NCBI RefSeq assembly: GCF_030296695.1
Contig: NZ_AP027737.1
Span: 434,001-498,000 of the forward strand
DNA: 64,000 nucleotides
Reading direction: 5' to 3'
Source of the DNA: Agromyces mangrovi
GTDB taxonomy: Bacteria; Actinomycetota; Actinomycetes; Actinomycetales; Microbacteriaceae
Positions within the stretch are counted from its first letter, which is position 1. Every line of letters begins with the position of its first letter. This document shows positions 1-12,100 of this stretch, piece by piece. A program made the position numbers and the translations under genes. The notes beneath the pieces were generated by a model. It worked only from the letters and a program-made list of their open reading frames with translations. It had not been told where the DNA came from and did no database searches.

Positions 1-30
1 GCTTGCAAATTGCTCGGCCTCGCACCTCTC

Positions 31-55
31 AGTTGTTGCAGAAACCGCAACAACT
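31..55 (-). terminator. Hairpin downstream of the winged-helix/ATPase regulator
   Basis: A perfect 9-bp stem (AGTTGTTGC / GCAACAACT) with a 7-nt loop lies 5 bases past the stop codon of the minus-strand regulator. It is much less GC-rich than its surroundings. No T-tract follows, as is common in actinobacterial terminators. Confidence 0.55.
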
Positions 56-59
56 CCCA

Positions 60-2973
60 CTACGCGCCCGACCGCTCCCGCAGCCAGCGCCCGGGCCCGC
101 GCCGCTCGAGGTCGCGCGCGGCGATCGTCGCGAGCACCCGCAGCTCGAGCGCGTGCGCGCCCTGTGCGCGGGCGATGTCAAGGGCGCGCTCGAGCAGGTC
201 GTCGGCCTCGCGGTCCAGTCGACCGCGCTGGCCGTTGCCCGACTCGCGGGCGGCGGCGAACGCGAGCCCCGCGCGCTTGCGGGTGAGCTCGGCGAGGTAC
301 CAGCGCTCACCGGATGCCTCGGCCAGCGCGATCGCCCGGTCGACGACCTCGGTCGCCTCGGCGATGCGTCCCGCCGCGGTCTCCGCCTCGGCGAGGAGCG
401 ACAGGTGGTACGGGCCCCAGACCCCGTCGGCCACCGACTCGACCTCGGCCAGGCCGGAGCGGATCCACTCCGCGGCATCCGCCGGCTCGTCCTCGATCAT
501 CGCCCAGCCGCCCATGACCTTGCCGGCCGACACCCAGAGCGAGAACTCGTTCGCCTCGGCGAGCGCGAGCAGCTCGTCGGCGAGCGCACGTACGGTCGAG
601 GTGTCCCCGAGCAGCTGGTGGATCGCCGCGAGCGCACCGAGCGCCTGGCAGAGCCCGTCGAGCCGTGAGCCCGCACGGGCGAGCGCGAGCGCCTCCTCCG
701 CGTGCCGGCGGGCGACATCGGCGTCGCCGAGCAGCCACTCGTCGAGCGCGACGAATGAACGCAGCAGCACACCCGAATCCTGGTACGCGCCCGCGAGCCG
801 GCGGCGCACGGCCGGCGAGTCGTGGTCGCTCGCACGCGCGAGATGCTCCCGCGCACCCACCGGGTCACCGAGCGCGAGCGTGGTGATCGCCTGCGCGTTG
901 CCGGCCTGCAACAGCAGCCCGTCGTCGCCGGATGCGTCGGCGGCCTCGACGAGCCGGCCGAGGCGTCGCTCGGCGCCGCGGATGTCGCCGCGCATGAGCG
1001 AGATGCTCCACGACACGTACCCGATGCGGCCGAGCGCGTCGGGCCGGGTGATGCGCGCGGCGGCGACCTCGAGCCGGGCGGCTTCGTCGGCCGCCCGCTC
1101 CGACCGTACGCCCCAGGCGACGATCGCGGCGGCGACGCGGGTCACGCACACGCGCCCCTCGAGCAGCGCCAGTGCCGGCGACGGTGCCTCGGCCTGCGTG
1201 GCCTCCCCTCGGGCAGCGTGCGCAACCCGTCGAGCAGTTCGAGCGCGCGATCGGTGTGCGCGAGCGCGACGAGCGGCACCTGGCGGCTCATGGCCGTCTC
1301 GGCGGCGTGGGTGAACCACACCGCGGCGCTCGCCGAGTCGCGTCCGTGCGCGAAGTGCTCGGCGATCTCGGTGGCCGCAGGGCCGGGGCGGTCCGCGAAC
1401 GCGGCCGCGAGGCGCCCGCCGATGCTGCGGTGCGCGACGACGCGGCGGGCTCCCCGAGGCGCGCGTAGAGCACGTCGCGGTGCAGCGCGTGCCGGAACGC
1501 GAAGCGCGCGGTGACCGTGCCGTCGGGCCAGGTCGCGGGGTCGAGCTCGTGCAGCACGCCCTGCGAGCGCGCAAGTGCCGAGAGGTGATCCTCGATCGCG
1601 CGTTCGTCGGCCGTCGGCTCGATCGCCGGGGCGACCGCGGCGGCCGCGAACTCGGGTCCGGCGACCGCTGCGACCTCGAGCAGGCGGCGGTCGTCGTCGT
1701 CCAGTGCGGCGATGCGCCGCTCGACGACCCGGCGCAGGCCGTCGGGGATGCCGAGCCCCGGCACCGGCAGGCCGTCGACCGCGTCGCCTCGACCGGCGAG
1801 GTGACCGGCGAGGTGCTCGGCGAGCATCGCGACGTAGAGCGGGTTGCCCCCGGTGCGGCCCAGCACGTCGGCCACGCCCTCGTCGTCGACCGCCACGGCG
1901 CCGAGACGCTCCGCGAGGAGGCTCCGCACGCTGCGGGCATCCAGCGGGCCCAGCTCGACGACGCCGGTGTCGCCGTGGGCGTCGAGCAGTTCGACGACGG
2001 ATGCCTCGGAGCCGACACCGGCCCGGGAGGCATCCGTTCGCGTGGTGGCGAGCAGGAACACCCCGGCAGGCGACCCGCGACGGGCGAGCGCGGCCACGAG
2101 TTCGAGGCTCGCGCGATCCGCCGCGTGCAGGTCCTCGATCACCAGCAGCACGGGCGCCTCGGCGCCCAGCTCGGCCACCGCGTCGACGAACTCGCGGAGC
2201 ATGCGACCGGACTCGGGTCCGACCGAGCGCGCACGCATCTCGGCGGGACGGGTCGGCGGCACCGGGCCGGCGAGCTGCACCGCCCACGACGGCGCCCGAG
2301 CCGCCAGCACGTCGCGCACGCGCGCCCCGCGGGGGCCGGCGCACAGGCCGTTCAGGGCCTCGAGGAGCGGATGGTACGGGTCTCCCTCGCCCACCCGCTC
2401 GAGGCACTGCCCCTCGCCGGTCCAGGCGCCGCCCGCGCTGCGCACCTCGTCGACGAACGCGCGCAGGAGCGCGGACTTGCCGATGCCGAGCTCCCCCGCG
2501 ACGACGCCGACGCGTCGACCCGGTTCGCTCGCTGCCGCCCACCACCCGCGGATCGTGTCGAGCTCGCGCTCGCGGCCGTGCAGCACGTGCGCCGAGGCTG
2601 CACCCCCGCCCCGAACGTCGGTGAGCGTGGCGACGAACCGATAGCCGCGCCGGTGCGCGGTGGCGATGAAGCGCGGATGCCTCGGATCGTCGCCCAGCGC
2701 CCGCCGGAGCTCGTTCACGCAGACCGCGAGCGCGTCGTCGCCCGAACCGCCCGGCCCCCAGACGGCGTCGATCAGCTCGCGCTTGGTCACCACCTCACCG
2801 GCGCGCACGAGGAGTTCGCGCAGCACGCCGGCCGTCTTGGGGCGCAGCGATACCTCGCCGTCGCCGTCGACGAGCAGCCCGTCGCGCGCGTCGAAGCGCC
2901 AGGAGTCGAAGTGGAAGGTCTCGGGTTCGGGATGGTGGGTCGGTGGCGCGGGCGGAACGATCTCGCTGACCAA
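60..2973 (-). pseudogene. Winged-helix / AAA-ATPase / TPR-like transcriptional regulator, two frameshifts
   Basis: Large signal-transduction ATPase, about 970 residues once two frame breaks are joined. Residues about 15-105 are an OmpR/PhoB-type winged helix, ending in the HRRGYRF wing motif. An AAA_16-type NTPase follows: Walker A GELGIGKS near residue 160 and Walker B VLLVIEDLH near 276. The last ~450 residues are Ala/Leu/Glu-rich helices resembling TPR repeats. I chose the TTG start at 2973 because GGAGG lies 6 nt upstream; the frame stays open further upstream without such a signal. The frame breaks near 1447-1455 and at the CCCC run 1205-1208; each is repaired by one extra G/C. Cytoplasmic DNA-binding activator by family analogy; effector unknown. 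It is divergent from the giant RHS-protein gene, so that gene is a possible target (inference). Confidence 0.75.
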
Positions 2974-3174
2974 GCCCGACCTCCGATCATGCGCCCGGCG
3001 ACGCGATCTCGGCGCTGTCGACGACGCAGTCGAGCGGTCCGAGCTCCCGGCTGGGAATGTGATGTGAATACTAATGCAAGAACTTCGTAAGGACACGAGC
3101 CCTCCTCAGGTAGTGCACTGGGAAGCGGACGGTTCCCGCCGGGGCATCGTCGTGCCCGACCTCGGAGGTTCCCG
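2974..3174. promoter_or_regulatory. Divergent intergenic region between the regulator and the RHS gene
   Basis: About 200 bases separate the two divergent starts. The stretch around 3055-3095 is clearly AT-richer than the rest of the window (GTGAATACTAATGC near 3064), a likely site for back-to-back promoters. I cannot assign confident -35/-10 pairs. GGAGG sits 6 nt before the ATG at 3175. Confidence 0.4.
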
Positions 3175-6100
3175 ATGCCCAAGCGCCTGCCGCTCACAGC
3201 GAAGGTGGTGGCGATCACCGCGGTGCTCGCCCTCGCGACGACCGGGGCGATCGCCGCCACGGGCGGCTTCGACGGAGGCGGGCTCGGCCCGGGCGAGCCA
3301 CTCGCGCGCGAGTCGATCCTCACCCCCGATGAGCTCGGCGACGGCGCCTTCGACGGGCTGCAGTACGCGGATGCCACGGAGGGGCTCGTCGTCGTCGACG
3401 CCCCCGAGGCGTCGAGCGACGGCGGCGCGCACCTCAGCTATCCGATCGCGATCCCGGCGGGTCGCGGCGTCACCCCCGAGCTCTCGCTCGACTACGACTC
3501 CTCGGGCGGCAACGGCTGGCTCGGCGTCGGGTGGGACCTCGGCGTCGGCGAGGTCGCGGTCGACACGACGTTCGGCGCCCCCTACTTCGACACGACCCAC
3601 GAGAGCGAGAGCTACACGCTCGACGGCGACGCGCTGGTGCCGAACGCGCTGGGCGACACGTGGGAGCCGCGCGTCTCGGGCGACCGCGAGGACTTCGTGC
3701 GGCAGGTCGAGACCGAGTACGAGCAGATCATCCGCCACGAGGTCGGCGACGGCGGCCCGGACGACTACTACTGGGAGGTGCGGCAGGCCGACGGCGGCGT
3801 CCGCTGGTACGGCGGGTTCCCCGACGCCGGCGGACCGTACGGCGATGACTCCAGCGAGGGCACGATCGACCGCGACGCGATCGTCACCGACGACGCCGGC
3901 AACCAGGTGCGCTGGCTCCTCTCCGCCGAGCGCGACATCGGCTACAGCATCATCCGATACCACTACGAGACGTACGACTACCAGCGCTCCGACACGGCCT
4001 GGGTGAGCGGATGCGACGACAGCACCCTCTGCGCGCGCCACACGTACCTCGATCGCATCGACTACACGATCGCCGCCGAGGCATCCGGCCAGCTCGCCGA
4101 CCCCGCGTACCAGGTGCACTTCATCCTGGAATCCGAGCTCGACCCCGCCCCGAGCACGCGTGGCGACCCCGTGCTCGACGGCACCGGTCGCTACCTCGAC
4201 CTCGTCGCCGACCGCCTCGGCCGCATCGAGGTGCGCCACGGCGACCTGACGATCAACCCCGACGGTTCGCGCGACCGCAGTTTCGTGAACGCCGCCGACT
4301 CCGACGACGTGGCCGCGCGCTACGACCTCGCCTACCAGTCGGCGAGCAAGACACCCTTCGGCAAGTCGCTGCTCGCCTCGATCACGCAGGGCGCGCACGA
4401 CCCCGCGGTCGCTGCGACCCACGAGTTCACGTACTACGACGAACTGACGAATGGAGAAGGCGACTACACGGGCTTCGCCCCCGAGGCGACGTGGTCGACG
4501 GGCGAGGACATGGGCGACCGCTCGTTCCTCGACGAGAACGTCTCCGCCGGCGCACTCGGAGGCTCGGAGAACAACTCGGGCGAAGGCCACGCCTACATCG
4601 GGTTCAACCCGCTCATTCCGCAGAAGGTCGGCTCGTTCGGCGGATCGATCCAACTCGGCGGCGGCACCACCACCGGTGTCGAGGAGTGGATCGACCTGAA
4701 CGGCGACGGGCTGCCCGACAAGGTGTACCGCTCGGGCGGCACGATCGCCGGCACCATCTCGTACCGACTCAACCAGGGCGGCCCCGACGGGTCGACCACG
4801 TTCTCCGACCCGGTCGCGCTGCCCACCCTGACCTCCCTCTCCATCGAGGACGAGTTCAACATGCAGTTCGCGGTCGAGGCGCACCTCGGCGTCACCGCCT
4901 CCTTCGGTCTCGGCACCTCCATCGCCTGGGGCGACACGTACTTCACGGACGTGAACGCCGACGGCCTGCCCGACCTCGTCACCGGTGGGAAGGTGCTGTT
5001 CAACCGGCTCATCGACGGCGTTCCCACGTTCGTCGAGCAGAGCACCGGCACCCCCGTGCCGATCGCAGACGGCGCCACACCCGATGTCGACAGCCCCCAG
5101 GTCGACGAACTGCGCGAACTCCTGGCCGACCAGTCGCCGCTCGTCGACACCGTGCGCCGCTGGATCCCGCCGTTCACCGGAACCGTCGAGGTCGACGCAC
5201 CCGTCACGCTCGACCCGGCCGCCGACTCGCCCGACGGCGTGCGCGTCGCGATCGAGTACGACGGCACGGAACTCGACGCCGCGAACCTCCTCGCGACCGG
5301 CTCGGACGCCTTCACGACCCCGTTCGAGGTCGAGGTCGAGCAGGGGCATCCGCTCTACTTCCGCGTCGGCTCGGTCAACGACGGCGCCAACGACGAGGTG
5401 ATCTGGTCGCCCGTCGTGACGTACGTCGAACTCGACGGCGACGAGGTCGTCGACGCCGGCCAGGCGCCTGGCGGATCGAGCGCGGTCGAGGTGCCGCTCG
5501 ATGTCAACGGGCTCTCGCAGACCGTCTTCAACGCGAGCGCGGACTTCACGCTGTCGGGCCGCCCCGGCACGAGCGTCGTCATGCCGTACGACGGCACCGT
5601 GCGCTTCACGGGCGAGCTCGAGAAGCACTTCGCCACCTCCGACGACCTGCGGCTCGTGCTCGAGCACAACGGTGTCGCCGTCACCGGCTCCGACATCACG
5701 ATCGACGCGGACTCCACCGGGATCGTGCCGATCTCGATCGAGTTCCCGGTCGCGCAGCCGGTCGCGCCGACCTCGGGCAACCCGAACGGCTCGACCGACA
5801 CCGTGCGGGCCTACCTCGCGGTCGACTCCCCGATCGACCTGAACGCCATCACGTGGACGCCAGAGCTGTTCTACGTCGCCGCGACCGACAGCAACGGCGA
5901 TGCGCTCGAGGTGACGGACTCGAACGGCGACTACTTCCGCAGCGTCGACCTCGCCCCCGAGATCGAGCAGTACCCGATCCACTCGTCCGCCGGGCCGGTC
6001 TCGCCGTGGAAGTCCGACACGGGCGACACGCTCGACGCGGTCGTCTCGTTCTCCGGCGCGGCCGTCCCGCGCGACGAGAACGACGATCGTCGCTACCCGA

Positions 6101-9100
6101 CGGCCATCCTCACCGTGAAGACCGCCGACGGCGTGGTCGCCCAGGAATCGTTCACGCTGGCCGCGACCGACGAGTCCGGTGGCTACGAGAACACGGTCGA
6201 CCTGAACCTCGACCTCGACGACGGCACCGACTACTGGTTCGAGGTGACGACGCGCGACGTGGAGTTCGCCCGCGACTTCGGCACGATGACGGTCGAGCTG
6301 ACCGATACGGACGACACCGACGTGGATGCGACCTTCTACGGTGCGGACCTGCAGGGCATCTTCCCGCTGGCCTACCGCGGCTGGGGCCTCGCCGGGTACA
6401 CCGCGAACGGTGAGCTCGCGACCCAGCCGATCGACGCCGAGGCGTTCGTCATCGACGCCGACGAGCTCGCGGCCCAGACGGAGCCGAGCGGGTTCGACGA
6501 CGTACCCGAGGAGGGGCCCGACCCCGACCCGTCGTTCGCCTTCCTCGCGATCTCCGAGCCGCCGGCGCTCGACCCGGCGCTCGCATCGATCGCCGGCGCG
6601 CCGCTCGCCGGTAACCAGTGGCGCGGCAACCGCGACAACCTCGCCGGCGGGCCCGAACGGGTGCGCTCGTCGCGCCTCGCCTCCGACAACGTCGACCTCG
6701 GCGCCGAGGGCGGCTCGGGCCGCGGGGTCACGCGCCTCTCGACCGTCTGGCCGTCGCTGGCCGTCGGCTTCGGCTTCGGCCCGCTCGGCGGCTCGGTGGG
6801 CGTCGGCACCAGCCAGGGCGTCGTCGACTACGAGGACCTGAACGGCGACGGCTACCCCGACGTGCTCGTGCCCCAGGGCGTGCAGTACACGACGCAGCGC
6901 GGCGCGCTCCGCGCTATCGACGAGTTCGACCTCGGCTACATCAACCAGGACTTCACCGTCAACGCGCAGGGCGGCCTCGACGCCGGGCTCGTCAACGTCA
7001 CGCCGAACAGCAAGGGCCGCACCAACGCCACGAGCGGCAACGCATCCGGCAAGGGCGGCACCGCCGCGGAGGACGCCGGGCTCGGCGCCGGCTTCGGCAT
7101 CGCGATCGGCGGCGGCGTCGACGGCAGCTGGACGAACCCGAACGACTCCGGCCTCGGCGGCAGCTCGTACTCGAGTGCCGACCTCAGCGGAACCGTCGCC
7201 GACCAGGCCGACATCGCGGCCGGGGCAGGTGGCGGCGCCGCGGGCCAGCAGGAATACGCCGACGTCAACGGCGACGGCCTGCCCGACCGCGTCACCACCA
7301 ACGACCAGGGCGTCTGGGTCCAGTACAACCTCGGCTACGGCTTCACCGAGCAGAAGACGCAGCTCGCGAGCGGCGGATTCGGCACGCAGGAGTCGATCGG
7401 CGGCAGCGCCTCGGCGGGCTTCGCCACTCCGTGGGGCGAGTTCAGCGGCGGGGCATCCTTCTCGTGGAACTACGACATGGTGCGATACGCCTGGATCGAC
7501 GTGAACGGCGACGGCATCCTCGACCGGCTGCACAAGGCGTCGAACGCCGACGAGCCGACCGTGACGTTCGGCACCGGCTCAGGGCTCTACGGCGATGCCG
7601 TCACGTACGGCGAGTTCGCGAAGTCGGCCGGCGTGGGCGCCGCGAACGTCGATGCGAGCCCGCACATCGGCTACGACCGTGCGCAGGGCATCGGCGGTGG
7701 CTTCGACTTCACCGTTTACGCCGGGCCGCTCTGCCTCGTCGCCTGCTACCTGGTCATCAACCCGGGCGCGTCGTACCAGAACTCGGTGAGCTTCACCGAG
7801 GTCACGCTCGACGACATCAACGGCGACGGCTACATCGACTCGCTCAGCACCACCGACGACGACGAGGTGTCGGCGCGGCTCAACCTGCACGGCAAGACGA
7901 ACCTGCTGCAGACCGTCGCGAATCCGCTGGGCGGCTCGATCGACCTCGACTACGAGCGCGACGGCAACACCTACGCGCACCCCGACTCGATCTGGACCAT
8001 GTCGGAGGTGGCTGTGAACGACGGCCGCCCCGGCGACGGCGTCGACGTGCTGACCTCGACGTTCGAGTACGACGGGCTCGCCTTCGACCGGCTCTTCCGC
8101 CAGTCGCTCGGCTACTCCGGCGTCATCGAGCACGAGATGGATGCCGCGGGCACGACGGCGGTGCGCGACACCACGCGCACCTTCCTCAACGACAACATCT
8201 TCACGGCCGGCCTCGAGACCTCGACCGAGCTGTCGGATGCCTCGACGGGCGACGTGATCCGCGGCGCGTACCTCGACTGGGAGTTCCGCGAGATCGTCGG
8301 CTTCGACGAGACCGTCGACCCGCGCGAGGAGGTCGACACCTACGACACCACGCTGCTGCCGGATGTCACGCAGCCGGCCGCCCTCGGCACCGCGATCGCA
8401 CCGCTCGCCGTGTCGACCACCGAGCGCTGGTACGACGGCTCCGGTGCTGCCGGACAGGAGACCAGGTCGGACTTCACCTACGACGGGCTCGGCAACATCC
8501 TCGTCGAGCTCGACCATGGCGAGATCGACGACACGAACGACGACCTGCAGACGACCATCGTCTACTCCGACTGCGAGATCTCGTCGGGCATGGATCCCCA
8601 GTGCCCGCCGGCCTTCGGCACGACCGGCGCCCCGGAGCATCCGTCGCCCTACTGGTCGGAGACCCGCTGCCCGACCTGGGTGAGCATGCCCGCCGTCGCC
8701 ACCATCACGAACGGCAAGACCGGGTTCGCCGAGGAGGTCTACCGCCACAGCGACGGGCGCACCGCCCTCTGCGACAACGCCGGCGTGACGCACCTCGAAG
8801 AACTCGTCGACGGCGACACGATCGCCGTGACCGACCTCGCGTACGACGAGTGGGGCAGCTACAACCGGATCGTGTACCCCGAGGGCGAGGACGGCGTGCG
8901 CTACGCGGTCGAGTACGTCTACGACGCCGACCGCCACTCCGACATCGCGCAGGTCACCGAGTACGACCTCGACGAGACGGCGGCCACGCTCGGCGCCGGC
9001 TGCTCGGACGCGGTGACCTCGATCGAGGCATTCCTCGACTACGAGGACTGCACCGTGCCCGAGCCCGTGCGCACGGGCCTCACCTCTACGGCGACGTTCG

Positions 9101-12100
9101 ACGGCGACTCCGGCCGCATCGCGAGCCGCACCGACGCGAACGGCAACACCACGTCGTACGAGTACGACGAGCTCGCCCGCATCCAGACGATCAGCAACGA
9201 ACTGCAGGCCGACGTGGTGACCTTCGAGTACCGGCCGTCCGCGGACGACTACGGCTACGCGATCGCGAAGCACGCCGACCAGTTCAACGCCGACCCGATC
9301 GAGACGATCTCGTTCGTCGACGGGCTCGGGCGCGTGACCGAGGAGAAGCGCGAAGCGCGCGTGGTCGACGCGAACGGCGTTGCGGTCGACGGCCGCATCG
9401 TCACCGGCGCGACGAACTTCGACGAGCTGGGCCGCGCGATCGAGCAGTACCGGCCGGTGTTCGACTCGGTGGCGCAGACCGCGTACGAGTACACGACCTC
9501 GGCACCCGACACGGTGACGACAACCGAGTACACGCTCACCGACCTCGAGACGAAGGTCACCGAGCCCGGCGGGCGCGTGACGACGACGGCGTACGACTTC
9601 GCCGACGTCGGCGGCGTGCAGGTGTTCAGCGCCGCGACGACCGACCCGCGCGACCGCGTGCGCACGACGTTCAGCGACGTTCGCGGCAACGTGCGCCAGT
9701 ACGACGACGAGCCGGCTGGAGTGTCGGGCCAGCGCTCGGTCTACGAGTACGACGGCATCGGCCAACTGCTGCGCTGGGTGGACCCGGCCGGCGAGGAGAC
9801 GGTGCACGAGTACGACCAGCTCGGCAACCGGCTCTCGACCGAGACGCCCGACGGCGGCCTCGTCGAGTTCTGGTACGACGCCGAGGGCAAGCTCGTGCGC
9901 GACCAGTCGGCGACGCTCCGCGAGGAGGGGTACTTCACCGACTACACGTACGAGCTGCGACGACTGGTCGAGGTCGACTACCCGGAGGACACCCCCGACG
10001 TGGCCTACACGTACGGCGGCTCCGGCGCTCCGGGCAACGGCGCGGGCCGGGTCGTGCAGGTCGAGGACGGCTCGCAGATCACGTCGTTCGAGTACGACGC
10101 GCTCGGCGCGGTGATCCGCGAGTCGGCCGAGGTGAAGCTGCACAACTGGGAGCCCGACCTCGACGACCCGAGCAAGTTCACCTGGGTCACCGAGTGGACG
10201 TACGACGGCCTGGGTCGCCTCGCCTCGATGGTGTACCCCGACGGCGAGCGCCTGACGTACGACTACGACGCGGGCGGCCTGGTGCAGTCGATCGCCGGCG
10301 AGGAGGACGGCCAGAAGCGCGTGCCGCTCATCGACGCGGCCGGCAACGTGGTGATCGACGAGTACGGCAACGTGGTCTACACCGACGTGCCGCACACGTG
10401 GGAGTACCCGTACGTCGACGACCGTCGCTACGACGAGTTCCTGCGGCCCGCCGCGGTGGACCTCGGCAACGGCGTCACCACCGAGTGGACGTACGACCAC
10501 GAGACGCTCTGGCTCACGGGCATCCGCTCGGACTCGCCGAACCGCGACCTCAAGGGCAACCCGGCCGCGTACTCGGAGATCCAGGACCTCCGGTACACGT
10601 ACGACCTCGTCGGCAACCCGAAGACGTACCGGAACGACCTGCCGAAGGCCGTGTCGAACCTGTTCGGCGGCGTGGTGATCGCGGCGTACGACTACGACGA
10701 GTTCGACCGGCTGGTCGGGGCCTCGGCGAAGTACGAGACGCTGCCGAAGGACCGCACGTTCCAGTTCTCGCTGAGCTACGACGACCAGGGCAACGTGCTG
10801 AGCAAGTCGCAGGTCGACAAGGTCGGCAACAAGGTGCAGTCGAAGACGAGCTACTCGTTCGACCGCTCGTACGCGACCGACGACCCGCACCAGGCGACGA
10901 CGGCCGGAGAGGAGATGTACCACTACGACGCCGACGGCGAGCTCACCCACATCACCACCGAGACGAAGAAGGGCAAGATCGAACTCGTCCGCGAGATGGA
11001 GTGGGACTGGGCGGGCCACATGGTGCACCTCGACGAGGGGTCGGCCGACACCGACTACACCTACGACGACGACGGCAAGCTCGCGATCGAGCGCGGTCCG
11101 TCGGGCGAGACGGCGTTCATCAACCCGTGGGTGACGGTGCGCAACGGCACCGATCTCTACAAGCACATCTGGCTGGACGACGAGCGCATCGGCACGCAGC
11201 GCGACAACGAGGGCAGTGCGAACAACGACCTGGCTGCGACCGGCGGGTACGAGGAGACCCAGCGGTACTTCCTGCACGCCGACCTGCAGGGCAGCACCAA
11301 CGTGGTCACCGGCCACACGGGCGACACGTTCCAGCACCAGGAGTACTTCCCGACCGGCGAGGTCTGGGTGGCCGAGCACAGCACCCAGTTCCGCACGCCG
11401 TACCAGTACGCGGGCGGGTACACCGATGAGCAGCGCAACATCATCCTGCTCGGCGATCGCTGGTACGACACGAAGCGGGAGATGTTCACGACGGTCGACC
11501 CGGTGCTCGTCGACGACCCCATGGTCGTGGTCGGCTCGCCGGAGCTGCGCGCGACCTACGCGTACGCCGGGTCGAACCCGATCGCCAACGTCGACCCGAG
11601 CGGCAACCTGTTTACGATCGCGAGTGCGAACGACGTGGTCGCGAAGGCGAAGGCTGCCAAGGCGAGCACGTCGACCACGCCGTCGAACACGACCGGTGCG
11701 AACCAGACGGCGAGCACCGGCGGCAACCAGGCTGCCACCGCGACGGCGAAGAAGAGCCGGGCCGAGAAGCTGCAGGCGTTCGCCGAGAAGTGGGACGCCA
11801 AGCCGCTGTTCGACATCGATCTGGGCGACGGCAGCGTGAAGTTCGCTCCCCTGCTCACCGGGCCGCGCATCAAGCTCAAGGAGGGCAAGCAGGCGCCACC
11901 GTCGGCACAGCAGACGGCGAGCACGAACACGAACTCGAGCCCGGCGTCGGGTGCGGGGTCGGGGTCGGATGCGACGAGCTCGACCGGCGGCCCATCCGCG
12001 ACGAACGACTCGACGACGTCGACCGGCTCGACCAGCGCCACGGCACCCGGGAAGCCGGGCTCGGGCGGCGGCACGCCGGCGTCGACGGGCGGTGCTTCCG

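Noticed and set aside
60..2033. Separate short regulator genes from the pieces of the broken gene
   Set aside because: The pieces join into one standard domain order after two one-base corrections.
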